Shown here: positions 9,248 through 18,825 of the stretch, piece after piece
How the letters are laid out: every line of letters begins with the position of its first letter
Position numbering within the stretch: the stretch's first letter is position 1
Assembly: GCA_016787125.1 (NCBI GenBank)
Contig: JAEUVM010000599.1
Coordinates: forward strand, 1-52,197
From: Chitinophagaceae bacterium
GTDB taxonomy: Bacteria; Bacteroidota; Bacteroidia; Chitinophagales; Chitinophagaceae
Direction of reading: 5' to 3'
Length of the DNA stretch: 52,197 bases
Made by a program: the position numbers and the translations under genes
Notes under the pieces: model-generated
What the model saw: only the letters and a program-made list of their open reading frames with translations
What the model was told of the DNA's origin: nothing
Database searches by the model: none

Positions 9248-10285
9248 TCAGACCAGCACCTGCTCTATCCGTTTAAATCCATCGGAAGGTTTGATGTCTT
9301 CCCAAAGTATTTTGTAGACCGTCTCAGCTATAGGAATAGCTGCATCCACTGCCTTATTTATATCATAGATACATTTGGCAGCGTTGTATCCTTCTGCCAC
9401 CATGTTTAACTCCAGTTGTGCGGCCTTGAGGGAGTACCCTTTTCCGATCATATGTCCGAAGCGCCTGTTGCGGCTGTGGAGGGAGTAGCAGGTTACCAGC
9501 AGGTCGCCCAGGTAAACCGATGCCGCATAATTTGGTGTTTTGCGGTGTGTAACGGGATCTTCGCCATCGTGTTCGCCCACAGTAATATGTTCGGCGCCAA
9601 ATTTTTTGAGAAAGCCGGCCATTTCGTCTGCGGCATTGGCAATATATACACTCAGAAAATTATCGCCGTAATTCAGTCCGTGGGCAATACCGGCTCCCAA
9701 TGCATAAATATTCTTCAGCACGGCCGCATACTGTACACCCAGTATATCATGATTAACCACCGTACTTATATAACTGGTGGAAAAATGCGAGGCTATTTCT
9801 GATGCCGCTGATAAATCATTTCCTGAAAAAGTGAGATAAGACAATTTTTCTTCTGCCACTTCTTCTGCATGACAGGGCCCGAGCACAGCAAAATAGTCTT
9901 CGAACGGGAGGTTAAATTGCTGCTGCAGGTAATAATTAAGCAGGATGTTCTTTCCGGGCAACAGGCCTTTGATGGCAGACACCACTTTCTTTCCCTCCCA
10001 ATCACCGGCTGTCAATCCTTGCAGGCTTTCTTCCACAAAAGCAGATGGGATGGCTATCACAAGTATATCTGATTGCTGCACCACTTCTGTTATATGTGGC
10101 GACATCTTCAGCAATGATGTATCGAACCGGGCAGTGCTGAGGTAGCTGGCATTATGTCCATGCGTTTCAATATAGCGAATCACTTCCGGCTTCCTGATCC
10201 ACCAGTTTACCGGATGTTTCTTATCCGTCAGGATTTTTGCCAGGGCCGTAGCCCAGCTTCCGCTGCCGATAATACCAAACTGCAT
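9248..10285 (-). CDS. gpsA: NAD(P)H-dependent glycerol-3-phosphate dehydrogenase
   Basis: 345 residues. The N-terminal Rossmann motif GSGSWATALAK (residues 7-17) binds NAD(P)H. Also present are AIPSAFVEESL, SAIKGLLP, VLGPCHAEEVAE, the catalytic-lysine region AVLKNIYALGAGIAHGLNYG, and the C-terminal GYNAAKCIYD and PIAETVYKILWE. The enzyme reduces dihydroxyacetone phosphate to sn-glycerol-3-phosphate for phospholipid synthesis in the cytoplasm. Length is normal for GpsA. It lies 42 bp after the efflux adaptor gene on the same strand and may be co-transcribed, but there is no functional link. Confidence 0.95.
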   Translation of the reverse strand: MQFGIIGSGSWATALAKILTDKKHPVNWWIRKPEVIRYIETHGHNASYLSTARFDTSLLKMSPHITEVVQQSDILVIAIPSAFVEESLQGLTAGDWEGKKVVSAIKGLLPGKNILLNYYLQQQFNLPFEDYFAVLGPCHAEEVAEEKLSYLTFSGNDLSAASEIASHFSTSYISTVVNHDILGVQYAAVLKNIYALGAGIAHGLNYGDNFLSVYIANAADEMAGFLKKFGAEHITVGEHDGEDPVTHRKTPNYAASVYLGDLLVTCYSLHSRNRRFGHMIGKGYSLKAAQLELNMVAEGYNAAKCIYDINKAVDAAIPIAETVYKILWEDIKPSDGFKRIEQVLV

Positions 10286-10327
10286 AAAGAAAAATGATAT
10301 TTATTCCGAAGGCGCTTTAAAGTACTG

Positions 10328-11680
10328 CTATTTCTCAAACAGTTTGTCTTTTGGCACCACCTTCACCTTCATACCTTCTTTCAGGTTCTTGCTTACTGCC
10401 ACGTAAGGGCCTGTCACCACTTCATCTCCGGCTTTCAGTCCGCTAAGTATTTCAATATAATTAATATCCTGTATGCCGGACTTCACCACCGCTTTTTTTA
10501 CTGTACCGTCGCCCTGTAATATAAACACCACTTCTTCCAGTTCATTATCGTCTGTTTCTGGTATATCTGTGTCATTACCCTGGTCGCTTTTATTTTTCTC
10601 GTCTTCTTTTTTCTTATCGGCCATGCTCATATCGCTGCCCTTGAGTCTTGCACTTACAGCTGCTATGGGAACAGCCAGTACATTTTCCACCCTTCTCGTT
10701 TTAATATCTGCACTTGCATTCATTCCCGGCCTGAAGGGGAATGTTTTGGAAGCCAGATCGCTGTAGGAGTTTTTATCAAGCTTTATTCTTACCTCATAGT
10801 TTGTTACATCATTTGAAGATGTAAGTGCGGAGGAGCTTTTTGTACTGCTGGCTATCTTCGTAACCACGCCCCTGAATTTCCTGTTATTATAAGCATCCAC
10901 TTCCACATCGGCGGAGTCGCCAATGTTTATTTTCACAATATCATTTTCACCCACATCCACCCTTACCTCGATACCTGACATATCGGATACCGTCATCATT
11001 TCGGTTCCGACATTGAAATTGCTTCCTGCCACACTTTCTCCTTTCTTTACTTTCAAAGAAGAAATGACTCCATCCATCGGTGCAGTGATAGTGGTGCGGC
11101 TGAGGTCTTTATTTGCCTTGCTGAGACCTGTCTGGCTTGATTGCACTCCTGCCTCTGATCCTTTTATACTTTGAAGGGCTGCATTATAGTTTGCCTGTGC
11201 TGTACGGAGAACGGACTCTACCTGGTCGAGCTCTGCTTTAGAAATCACTTTCTGATCAAAAAGTGTTTTACTTCTGTCGTAATTCTGTTGGGCAAGATCG
11301 AGACTGGCTTTCAGCGATTCAAGCGCTGCTTTGTTGTTCTGTACGGTTGCCACCGACTGGTTTACCCTTGAGGCTGCTTCATCCCGCTGCAGGGCATATA
11401 TGTCGGCATAGATCTTTGCCAATACCTGTCCTTTTCTTACGCTATCACCTTCTTCCACCATAAGCTCAGTTATCTGACCTGAAATATCCGGGCTGATCTT
11501 CACTTCTATCTCCGGGTACACTTTGCCGCTGGCATTCACCGTTTCGATGATGGTTCGCTTTAATGCTTTCTCCACAGCCACTTTCTCCGTTTTATCTCCT
11601 CCGCCTTTCATTTTCATCACTACAAACAGGGCTGCCAGGCATCCGGCAATGATCAGCGTCCATTTCAGCGTTTTATTCAT
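10328..11680 (-). CDS. Efflux periplasmic adaptor (HlyD/MacA/RND membrane-fusion type)
   Basis: 450 residues. An N-terminal membrane anchor (LKWTLIIAGCLAALFVVMKM) is followed by the lipoyl-like half-motif SGQITELMVEEGDSVRKGQV and a long coiled-coil hairpin (about residues 90-190, rich in Ala, Gln and Lys). The second lipoyl half is around TITAPMDGVISSLKVKKGES, then beta-barrel and membrane-proximal domains follow. An acidic and lysine-rich insert (DKKKEDEKNKSDQGND) lies near residue 350. Such adaptors bridge an inner-membrane pump and a TolC channel. The TolC-like gene lies 30 bp upstream on the same strand, but the usual pump gene is not next to it (gpsA follows), so the pump must be encoded elsewhere. 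Confidence 0.85.
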   Translation of the reverse strand: MNKTLKWTLIIAGCLAALFVVMKMKGGGDKTEKVAVEKALKRTIIETVNASGKVYPEIEVKISPDISGQITELMVEEGDSVRKGQVLAKIYADIYALQRDEAASRVNQSVATVQNNKAALESLKASLDLAQQNYDRSKTLFDQKVISKAELDQVESVLRTAQANYNAALQSIKGSEAGVQSSQTGLSKANKDLSRTTITAPMDGVISSLKVKKGESVAGSNFNVGTEMMTVSDMSGIEVRVDVGENDIVKINIGDSADVEVDAYNNRKFRGVVTKIASSTKSSSALTSSNDVTNYEVRIKLDKNSYSDLASKTFPFRPGMNASADIKTRRVENVLAVPIAAVSARLKGSDMSMADKKKEDEKNKSDQGNDTDIPETDDNELEEVVFILQGDGTVKKAVVKSGIQDINYIEILSGLKAGDEVVTGPYVAVSKNLKEGMKVKVVPKDKLFEK

Positions 11681-11710
11681 AATAATATTATTAGAAATTG
11701 TACACCTGCC

Positions 11711-13165
11711 TCAGAGCTTCAATCCCTGGCCGCGGTAAAATTCCAGCAACTTCATTTTAAATACATAATCATATTGAGAATAGAGCAACTGCACTTTTGC
11801 CCGCTGCACATTGTTCTGGCTGGTGATAAGGTCGTAGGTTGATAAAAGATTCAGGGCATAGCGCTTGCCGGCATAGTCGTAAGCCTTTTCGGCTGTTTGC
11901 AGACTTTTTTTATCTGCATTGAATTTTTGCAGGGCTGCTGTTGCATCGTTATATGCTTTATAGATATCCTGCTTCAGTTGCATGTTGGCGCTTTCCTTTT
12001 CCAGCTCCAGTTGCTGCACCACGAGCTTTGACCTGTCCCATGCGGTACGGGCTGCACGACCGTTGAATATCGGAACGCTTACGCCGATTCCGATATTCTG
12101 CCCGAAGTTATTCCGCAACTGGGTGAGCAGTGATCCCGAACGGATATAGGTTAATACTGTGTTGCCCTGCTGAAACTGTGGCACCTCCACCTGGTAATAA
12201 GTGCCGCCCCCGGCATCGGCCCTTGCGCCTGATAATGTATATCCGGTAAACTCCTGGTTGTAAATAGGTTTCTTGCGGAAGGATATGGCGCTTGCATTCA
12301 GCCCTCCGAATGCTGAGATAGTTGGATACATCGCTCCTTTTGCTGCCTCGACTGATTTGCCGGCTGATTGCAGCTTCAGGTTGTTTACTTTTTGCTGCGG
12401 CAAAAAATTCATGGCACTGGTGTACACTGATTCCGGTTCTAATTCTGCCAACGGCAATAGCGGGATGGCATTGACCGGTGGTGTTGACACATCAAACGGG
12501 GCACCGGCATCAACGTTCAACAGGGCCTTCATCTGCAACAGCATTTGTGCGGCGCCGGCTTCTGCTGTTACGTATGCGGAGCTGTCTCTTGATAACTGGG
12601 CTTCGAGTTCGGCTGCGTTCAGCTCGGGCAGCACGCCGGCATCTACTCTTTTGCGGGTATTGGTGAGTTGTGCTGTTGTCTGTTCTATCTGCAAGCGGGC
12701 CAGGTTGATCTGTTCTCTTGCCAGCAGTATCTGCAGGTAGGCCACTGCCACATTCAGCGCTATATCATTCTGCACCTTTTTTGTTTGTTCTTTATCTGCT
12801 TCCCAGGTGAGGCGGTTAGCTTCGATGGTATTTTTTTGTGAAAACCAATTGAAGATGGTAATGCCCGACTGTACCTGCATACCAAGGTTAAACAGCGTGT
12901 TATCTTCCAGCACACCGGTGGTAGGATTTTCTGAGCGGCCGAGACGGTAGCCTACTGAGCTGTTGAAGTTCAGCGTTGGCATTTTTGCTGCTTTGCTTTG
13001 CTGGTAGGTGAGTGCTGAAAAGCGTGACTGGATATCTGTCTGCCTGACAGAAATATTGTTTTTGAGTGCATAGTCCACACAACGTGCCAAATCCCATTTT
13101 TCCTGGCCATTTGCATATCCGCTGAGAAGGAGGAAGATGGCCAGTGTTATTCTATATCCCGCCAT
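11711..13165 (-). CDS. TolC-family outer-membrane efflux protein
   Basis: 484 residues from ATG 13165, with a signal peptide (MAGYRITLAIFLLLSGYANG). The mature protein begins EKWDLARCVDYALKNNISV, the typical OEP opening. It carries two repeats of long amphipathic helices with AxxxQI/LxxAxxQL patterns and a C-terminal KAYNDATAALQKFNADKKSL stretch. These proteins form the trimeric channel of tripartite pumps. It precedes the adaptor gene and the two probably form one transcript. The frame is open to 13357, but the extra 64 residues are low quality and precede the signal peptide, so I reject that start. Confidence 0.88.
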   Translation of the reverse strand: MAGYRITLAIFLLLSGYANGQEKWDLARCVDYALKNNISVRQTDIQSRFSALTYQQSKAAKMPTLNFNSSVGYRLGRSENPTTGVLEDNTLFNLGMQVQSGITIFNWFSQKNTIEANRLTWEADKEQTKKVQNDIALNVAVAYLQILLAREQINLARLQIEQTTAQLTNTRKRVDAGVLPELNAAELEAQLSRDSSAYVTAEAGAAQMLLQMKALLNVDAGAPFDVSTPPVNAIPLLPLAELEPESVYTSAMNFLPQQKVNNLKLQSAGKSVEAAKGAMYPTISAFGGLNASAISFRKKPIYNQEFTGYTLSGARADAGGGTYYQVEVPQFQQGNTVLTYIRSGSLLTQLRNNFGQNIGIGVSVPIFNGRAARTAWDRSKLVVQQLELEKESANMQLKQDIYKAYNDATAALQKFNADKKSLQTAEKAYDYAGKRYALNLLSTYDLITSQNNVQRAKVQLLYSQYDYVFKMKLLEFYRGQGLKL

Positions 13166-13471
13166 GGCACAAAAATAGAAGAATTGATTTGCAAAGGGGG
13201 TGATTTTTTGGGGGGTATCTCTTTGAAATAATAAAAATATCCCACTAAGGCACAAAGGACATGGCTGGCTTTCATTACTCTTATTTCCTTTTACCCTGTG
13301 TGAGTATATTGATTGGCCCCGGTCAGACGGAGACCGTCGGACAGGGCTCGGAGACATCGCAAATGCTGAGTAGAATTACAGAACGATGAAGAGTGCGATC
13401 CCGAATCGCTTCGCTCTCGGGACAGGCGCAATCCCGTAAGTACGGGAATAGTAGTACTGCAGCCGGGCTAA
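13166..13471. repeat. Non-coding gap with several short palindromes
   Basis: No gene is supported in this 306-bp stretch. It contains a CTTATTTCCTTTTACCCTGT-like stretch similar to the other intergenic repeats in the window. Three palindromes are clear: GACGG-aga-CCGTC (13326-13338), TCCCGA...TCGGGA (13399-13422) and TCCCGTA-ag-TACGGGA (13432-13447). The last two are spaced like paired REP elements. None is followed by a U-run on either strand, so they are weak candidates for intrinsic terminators. The gap separates the PLP-enzyme gene from the TolC gene, both on the minus strand. Confidence 0.5.
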
Positions 13472-14641
13472 TTATTTTTTGTACTGGTCTAATAGGGCCC
13501 TTTCTATATCATCTGTCAAATGTTGTGCATCCTCCAGCCCCACATACAACCGTATATAGCGGTGATCTTTTTTGTGTGCATCGAAGTCAGCGGGTTTTAA
13601 TCCTGCACATTTGGGTATAATAAGGCTTTCATGCCCGCCCCAGCTTACCGCCATCATGATATGGCGGAGTGATTCGCAAAAGCGTACGATTTCTTCACGG
13701 CTGCGGGTGGCAAGCGTAAATGTTAGCAGGCCACAAGCCCCCTGCATTTGTTCTTTTGCGAGCTCGTATTGCGGAAAACTTTCGTCCAACGGAAATAAAA
13801 CCGACTCTACTTTCGGATGTTGCTTCAGAAACTGCAATACTTCATTTGTCGTCCGGGTGATGCGTTCTATCCTCGCCGATAATGTACGAAGCCCACGGAT
13901 AAGCAGCCATGCATTGAAGGGCTGTATGCCACTGCCGATATTGAGGTACTCGCTGTTGAATATCTTCTTCATCATGGCATGTGTGCCGCTGAGCACCCCG
14001 CCTAATGTATCACTATGGCCGCCGATATACTTGGTGGCCGTTTGCATGGCCATGTCTATCCCCATTGGTATGGGTCGCTGGTAGAGTGGCGTGCAATAAC
14101 TGTTGTCAATTAAAGTGGTTATTTGTTTAGACCTCGCAAAGGCTGCCACTTCCCGTATCGGTTGCAATGCATAATCCCAACTATTGGGCGACTCCAGGTA
14201 ATAAAAACTGGTGTTGTCTTTTGTGGCAGCGATCCAGTTTTCCGTTTTGGTTCCATCTATATAGGTGGTTGTTATCCCAAACCTTGGCAGTATCACATCA
14301 AACATACGCTGCGCCCAGGTGTATGGACTGGCTACCGACACTATATGATCGCCCGCCTTTACATTGGCAAAGATGCCGGCAAAGATGGCTGCTGCACCAC
14401 TGTTGAACACGAGACAGTCTTCCGCTTCATCCAGTGCTGCCAGCTTTTTGCGCAGGATATCCACCGTCGGGTTCAGCCCGCGGCTGTAGAGGTAACCGCC
14501 CATTTCATCTTCGAATGCATTATGAAAATCTTCCACCTTGCTGAAACGGAAGTTACTCGTTTGCATGATTGGCGGCGACACGGCATTGAAGTAAAGCTCA
14601 CGGTCTTCGCCCAGTTCATTGATGATTTGCGAAATGTTCAT
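13472..14641 (-). CDS. Trans-sulfuration PLP enzyme (cystathionine gamma-synthase/gamma-lyase family)
   Basis: 389 residues. Family marks are YSRGLNPTVDILRKKLAALD, the phosphate-binding VFNSGAAAIFAGIFANVKAGD, the cofactor-binding TLIDNSYCTPLYQRPI, and the PLP-lysine segment ATKYIGGHSDTLGG. Fold-type I enzymes of this group make or break C-gamma-S bonds of cystathionine, O-acyl-homoserine or methionine; the substrate cannot be told by eye. The ATG overlaps the TGA of the upstream permease gene (TGATG, 1-bp overlap), so the two are translationally coupled. That suggests the permease brings in the amino acid this enzyme uses. Confidence 0.85.
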   Translation of the reverse strand: MNISQIINELGEDRELYFNAVSPPIMQTSNFRFSKVEDFHNAFEDEMGGYLYSRGLNPTVDILRKKLAALDEAEDCLVFNSGAAAIFAGIFANVKAGDHIVSVASPYTWAQRMFDVILPRFGITTTYIDGTKTENWIAATKDNTSFYYLESPNSWDYALQPIREVAAFARSKQITTLIDNSYCTPLYQRPIPMGIDMAMQTATKYIGGHSDTLGGVLSGTHAMMKKIFNSEYLNIGSGIQPFNAWLLIRGLRTLSARIERITRTTNEVLQFLKQHPKVESVLFPLDESFPQYELAKEQMQGACGLLTFTLATRSREEIVRFCESLRHIMMAVSWGGHESLIIPKCAGLKPADFDAHKKDHRYIRLYVGLEDAQHLTDDIERALLDQYKK

Positions 14642-15969
14642 CAGGCTTTTTTCTTATGATAAAAGATATAGTACAACGAAAGGAATAAGGCCAGCAGTCC
14701 GATACCGATCAATGCCGCATTTGAATCCTTAATCACCACTCCAACAGCAATCATAAAATAGCTGAATACAAAAAAGGCTGCTAAGACCGGGGTGAATTTA
14801 TTCCATGTGCCGGTAATGAGTTGCTGGTTTTGCCTTCGTTTTCTCAGTATGAACAAAGTGGCCGCTGATGTACTCATACCAATACTGTCGAGAAACATGG
14901 TGAAGCTGAGAATATTGTCTACTCCCTTTCCGAAAAGAGTTACGATGATGGTGATGATGGAAAAAGTAGCCAGGCCGGCCACCAGCGCCCCGGTTTTGGA
15001 ATGCTGGTAAGAAAATATTTTTGGGAATACCTTATCCTGGCTCATGGCAAACATCACCCGAGGGTTACTCATCAGCAATATATTCACATAGGCCAGAACA
15101 GATAAAAACATCAGGGCATCGAATACCTTACCCCCGTTCTTGCCAAACCAGGCTTCACAAAGCAAGGACCCGATAGCTGAGGCGTTTTTCATTTTATCAT
15201 AACCGATTACCTGTGTGTATGCCACATTGATGAGCAGGTAAAGAAGTATGACAATGATGATACCCATGATAATGCCTTTGGGAATGATACCCGGCTTTTT
15301 TACTTCGGCGCCAAAGTTTATCGTTTGCTGATAGCCCCCGTAAGCAAAACATACCGGGATAAGGGAAATAAGAAAAAGGGTAATGGGGCTGTTGTTCTGC
15401 AAGGTATATAGCTTGGCATCCTTCTCATACCCGTGTGGTTCAATAACGACCCCCTTGAAAAGGGCAGCGATGAGTACCACCATCAGCCCCACTTTTATGA
15501 CAATTAGTATATTCTGTGTTTTGCTGCTGGTGCGAAGCCCGAGTAAATTAACGCCAAAGAAAAGTGCAACGGCCACCACCGCCACTGCCACATTAAAAAA
15601 AGTGCCGCTTGGATGACCATACAGCAGGTCACTCACATAATCAGCCCCTATCAATGCCACTACTGCCAGCGAAGCCGCATTACTGATAAGTATGATTGAA
15701 TTGACGGAAAAGCCAACTGAAGGATGATAGCATTCTGCAAACACTTTATAATACCCGCCCATAGCCGGAAGACGAAGACCGATCTCCGCATAAGTCAGGG
15801 CACCACATAAAGCAATCAGGCCACCAATCGTCCAGACAAAGAAAAAAATATCCTGTGTACCGGATGAAGCGGCAACAATGGCGGGGTTCTTAAATATTCC
15901 CATCCCGATCACCAGGCTCACCACGATCAGCGTGATGTCTGTCAGTCCGAGTTTGCTCTTTACGCTCAT
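14641..15969 (-). CDS. APC-superfamily amino-acid permease
   Basis: 442 residues with about 12 hydrophobic helices. The opening LGLTDITLIVVSLVIGMGIF and the following residues carry the GxGIF substrate-binding break of helix 1 in the APC superfamily. LCGALTYAEIGLRLPAMGGYY and FAYGGYQQTINFGAEVKKP are also characteristic. The protein should import amino acids across the inner membrane by cation coupling. It is coupled by a 1-bp overlap to the PLP enzyme that follows and is divergent from a TonB-dependent receptor 56 bp away. Confidence 0.88.
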   Translation of the reverse strand: MSVKSKLGLTDITLIVVSLVIGMGIFKNPAIVAASSGTQDIFFFVWTIGGLIALCGALTYAEIGLRLPAMGGYYKVFAECYHPSVGFSVNSIILISNAASLAVVALIGADYVSDLLYGHPSGTFFNVAVAVVAVALFFGVNLLGLRTSSKTQNILIVIKVGLMVVLIAALFKGVVIEPHGYEKDAKLYTLQNNSPITLFLISLIPVCFAYGGYQQTINFGAEVKKPGIIPKGIIMGIIIVILLYLLINVAYTQVIGYDKMKNASAIGSLLCEAWFGKNGGKVFDALMFLSVLAYVNILLMSNPRVMFAMSQDKVFPKIFSYQHSKTGALVAGLATFSIITIIVTLFGKGVDNILSFTMFLDSIGMSTSAATLFILRKRRQNQQLITGTWNKFTPVLAAFFVFSYFMIAVGVVIKDSNAALIGIGLLALFLSLYYIFYHKKKA

Positions 15970-15971
15970 GG

Positions 15972-16002
15972 CTTGAAGATACAGGAAAAGCCTCTACCTT
16001 TA
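15972..16002 (+). promoter_or_regulatory. Possible promoter for the TonB-dependent receptor gene
   Basis: A CTTG (15972-15975) is followed after 19 bp by TACCTTTA (15995-16002), a seven-of-eight match to the Bacteroidota -7 box TAnnTTTG. It lies about 22 bp before the ATG at 16025, in the divergent gap with the permease gene. The -33 match is partial. Confidence 0.35.
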
Positions 16003-16024
16003 ACCGGGCATTGATCGTGTTTCC

Positions 16025-18121
16025 ATGAAAAAAACCATCTATACTTTTCTTTTCCTTCTTCCTGTTTGTTATTGTTTTTCGCAAACCCAGTTGCCCGATT
16101 CCACCAAAACCATGGACAGTGTGGTGCTGAAAGCTTATGAACAGAAAACGGTGGCCACTGTCTGCTGTGCTGTTCCGTTGAGAGAGCCTGTGTTTTCTCC
16201 AAAAACATCGCTGGTGAACGGGCTGAATGCAGTGGCCGGTGTAAGAATGGAAGAGCGTTCGCCCGGCAGCTACCGGCTCAGTATTCGCGGCAGTTCGCTT
16301 CGTTCGCCTTTCGGGGTACGTAATATAAAGGTGTACTGGAATGGCATCCCCGTTACCGACCCTGGTGGTAATACCTACTTCAACCAGTTTGCCTGGAATA
16401 ATTTTTCCAATATTGAAATTGCCAAAGGGCCTGCTTCCAGCATGTATGGTTCCGGTACCGGCGGACTGGTTTTATTAGACCGCTCTGGTGAAAGATGGAA
16501 AGACGGCATCACTGCTGAATACATCACCGGCAGCTACAATCTTCATAACTTCTTTCTCACCGCCCGTGCCGGAAGCAGGTCTGGTGCATCCGGTATAAAC
16601 AACGGCGCTGAACATACCCTTACCTATGCACACAACCAAACAGATGGTTACAGGATACATACCAATATGCGGCGGGATAATATTACCTGGACCGGCAAAT
16701 TAAAATGGGATAAACACACACTCACCACTTCGGTGTTGTTTACCGATATGCATTACCAAACACCCGGTGCATTGAACCTGGCAGAATTTAACGCTGATCC
16801 CAAAGCGGCAAGACCAGCCGCCGGGGGTTTTCCAGGTGCCGTGGCAGCAGGTGCAGCCATTTACCAGAAAAATGTATTAGCGGGCATTACTCATGAAATG
16901 ATCCTTGCACCCAGGCTCAAAAACACCACTACCCTGTATGCCAATTTTGCACAGGTGAAAAATCCGGCCATCCGCAACTATGAAAGAAGAAATGAACCCT
17001 CATTTGGAGGCCGATCCTATTTCTGGCACAAGCTACGTATTGGCAGTATACCATTTAATATTATTGCCGGCGCTGAGTTTCAGCAAGGGTATTTTAATAT
17101 CCAGGTATCGAAAAACCGGAATGGAAATCCCGACACCCTGCAAACCAATGATGATATAAACAGCAATGCCCTTGTATCGTTTACACAGGTGGAAATGCAT
17201 AACAGCCGCAATACCTGGGGCCTGGTAAGCGGTATCAGCAACAACGGCAACCGTCTTTCCATTACCCGGCTCAACAAATATCCTGTTGTAAAGCAGCAGC
17301 GCAACTACCGGAATGAAATTACCCCACGCATTTATTTCTGGAAAAGATTTAATACCCAAGAGATCAGCTTGTCATGGACGGCCACCGTATCTAAAGGCTT
17401 TTCGCCACCCACCACGGCTGAAGTGCTGCCCTCCACCGGTATCATCTCCACCAGCCTGGAAGCGGAAAAAGGCTGGAACTATGAAAGCACTATCTATACA
17501 GGACTGTTCAAAAACAAACTGGAAATATACCTCACCGGTTTTTACTTCAAACTGTATGATGCACTGGTGCAGCGCAGAGACCTTTCGGGTGCCGACTTTT
17601 TTGTTAATGCAGGAGACATACGCCAGAATGGAATTGAATTCCGGGCTGATTACCATACTGATATTATTTATGGGGCGGTGATAAAACAATTCCGCTTGCG
17701 TACCGATATCACACTCAATCATTTTCGCTATGGTAACTTTATAAAAGGCTCCGATGATTTTTCGGGAAAGAAAGTTCCCTCAGTTCCTTCTTCTGTGCTT
17801 AGCCTGCTGGCTGATGTGGATTTTAAAAACGGGATCTATTGCAGCGCCAGTTATTACGGAGCTTCTTCCATTTACCTGAATGATGCCAACACCTTTAAAG
17901 CCTATCCTTATCACCTGCTTGGCATTCAACTGGGCTGGAAGAAAAAAGAAAAAGGTAACATCCGTTTAAATATATATGCCGGAATAGACAACCTGTTGAA
18001 TGAAACGTACAGCCTCGGTAATGATATCAATGCAGCCGCCAACCGGTTTTACAATGCGGCGCCGCTGCGTAACTATTATGCCGGCGTGGCCTTGCAATGG
18101 ATCAAACAGGTGAAGAAGTAA
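16025..18121 (+). CDS. TonB-dependent receptor, substrate unknown
   Basis: 698 residues. After the signal peptide (MKKTIYTFLFLLPVCYCFSQ) there is a plug domain (LVNGLNAVAGVRMEERSPGS, IKVYWNGIPVTDPGG, IEIAKGPASSMYGSGTGG) directly, with no N-terminal carboxypeptidase-like or STN domain. A long beta-barrel follows, ending AGVALQWIKQVKK. Such receptors bring siderophores, cobamides or other large solutes across the outer membrane using TonB energy. No ligand clue is visible in the neighbours. The 3' end overlaps the convergent pirin-like gene by 20 bp. Confidence 0.88.
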   Translation: MKKTIYTFLFLLPVCYCFSQTQLPDSTKTMDSVVLKAYEQKTVATVCCAVPLREPVFSPKTSLVNGLNAVAGVRMEERSPGSYRLSIRGSSLRSPFGVRNIKVYWNGIPVTDPGGNTYFNQFAWNNFSNIEIAKGPASSMYGSGTGGLVLLDRSGERWKDGITAEYITGSYNLHNFFLTARAGSRSGASGINNGAEHTLTYAHNQTDGYRIHTNMRRDNITWTGKLKWDKHTLTTSVLFTDMHYQTPGALNLAEFNADPKAARPAAGGFPGAVAAGAAIYQKNVLAGITHEMILAPRLKNTTTLYANFAQVKNPAIRNYERRNEPSFGGRSYFWHKLRIGSIPFNIIAGAEFQQGYFNIQVSKNRNGNPDTLQTNDDINSNALVSFTQVEMHNSRNTWGLVSGISNNGNRLSITRLNKYPVVKQQRNYRNEITPRIYFWKRFNTQEISLSWTATVSKGFSPPTTAEVLPSTGIISTSLEAEKGWNYESTIYTGLFKNKLEIYLTGFYFKLYDALVQRRDLSGADFFVNAGDIRQNGIEFRADYHTDIIYGAVIKQFRLRTDITLNHFRYGNFIKGSDDFSGKKVPSVPSSVLSLLADVDFKNGIYCSASYYGASSIYLNDANTFKAYPYHLLGIQLGWKKKEKGNIRLNIYAGIDNLLNETYSLGNDINAAANRFYNAAPLRNYYAGVALQWIKQVKK

Positions 18122-18824
18122 CCGGCACTTCTATGGCCAGTATCACGGCGTCATTGCTTAATGCTTCCATTTCTGCGGCTTCGATGCTCCATAAGGCCAG
18201 CCCGTCGCGGGGATGCAGCAACCGTCCCTCCACTTCAAATGCACCTTCCAGTACAAATACAAATGTGCCCAGTTCTTTTCGTTGCGGCCGGAAAATGGTT
18301 TCACCCCTTCCGCTGAATTTTCCGATAGATAAGTTGAATGGCAACCTTGTGTCACCTACGTACTGTGGAGAGATCTTCACCAGGCTATTTTGAAAACGGT
18401 TCACATCAAAGTCAGACAGCAGCGGTGTTGAATAACCAGCAGGCTTTTCTCCTTTAATCCATACCTGTAAAAAATTCACTGTTTCATCGCTGAACGGGTT
18501 GCTGATGGTCACCACTTCATCTTTATCCACCTGCAGCAATTCCAGCTGCCCCGCCGCAAGCAATCCTTCATTGCCTTTTGCATCACGAAACGAAACAGCA
18601 CCATATACCGGCAGCAGCAATACCCAGGAGAATGATTCTGCCCGCATAGAGAGGGAGCGGCCGCCATCCAGTATATCATCGTTCAGGATATACATGTCGC
18701 CAAACGGTTGCTTATGCTCCTGCTGGTAAGCGCCAAAGTTGAAGGTGTTGCAACTCTTGAACCAGGCAGTTTCATTCAGGCCGCGGTCGTCGGATAAAAA
18801 GATCTTTGCATTGGATTGTATCAT
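18102..18824 (-). CDS. Pirin-like bicupin protein
   Basis: 240 residues in two cupin-like halves. The first half has AWFKSCNTFNFGAYQQEHKQ and PFGDMYILNDDILDGGRSLS. The second, C-terminal, half is the quercetinase/YhaK-type domain (ISNPFSDETVNFLQVWIKGE, HPRDGLALWSIEAAEME). Classical pirins bind a metal through a HPHxxxE-type cluster in the first cupin; here that stretch reads MRAESFSWVLLLPVYGAVSF and lacks the histidines. So I call the fold rather than an enzyme. It starts 1 bp after the stop of the upstream unrecognised gene and is likely co-transcribed with it and the dioxygenase. Confidence 0.6.
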   Translation of the reverse strand: MIQSNAKIFLSDDRGLNETAWFKSCNTFNFGAYQQEHKQPFGDMYILNDDILDGGRSLSMRAESFSWVLLLPVYGAVSFRDAKGNEGLLAAGQLELLQVDKDEVVTISNPFSDETVNFLQVWIKGEKPAGYSTPLLSDFDVNRFQNSLVKISPQYVGDTRLPFNLSIGKFSGRGETIFRPQRKELGTFVFVLEGAFEVEGRLLHPRDGLALWSIEAAEMEALSNDAVILAIEVPVTSSPV

Positions 18825-18825
18825 A

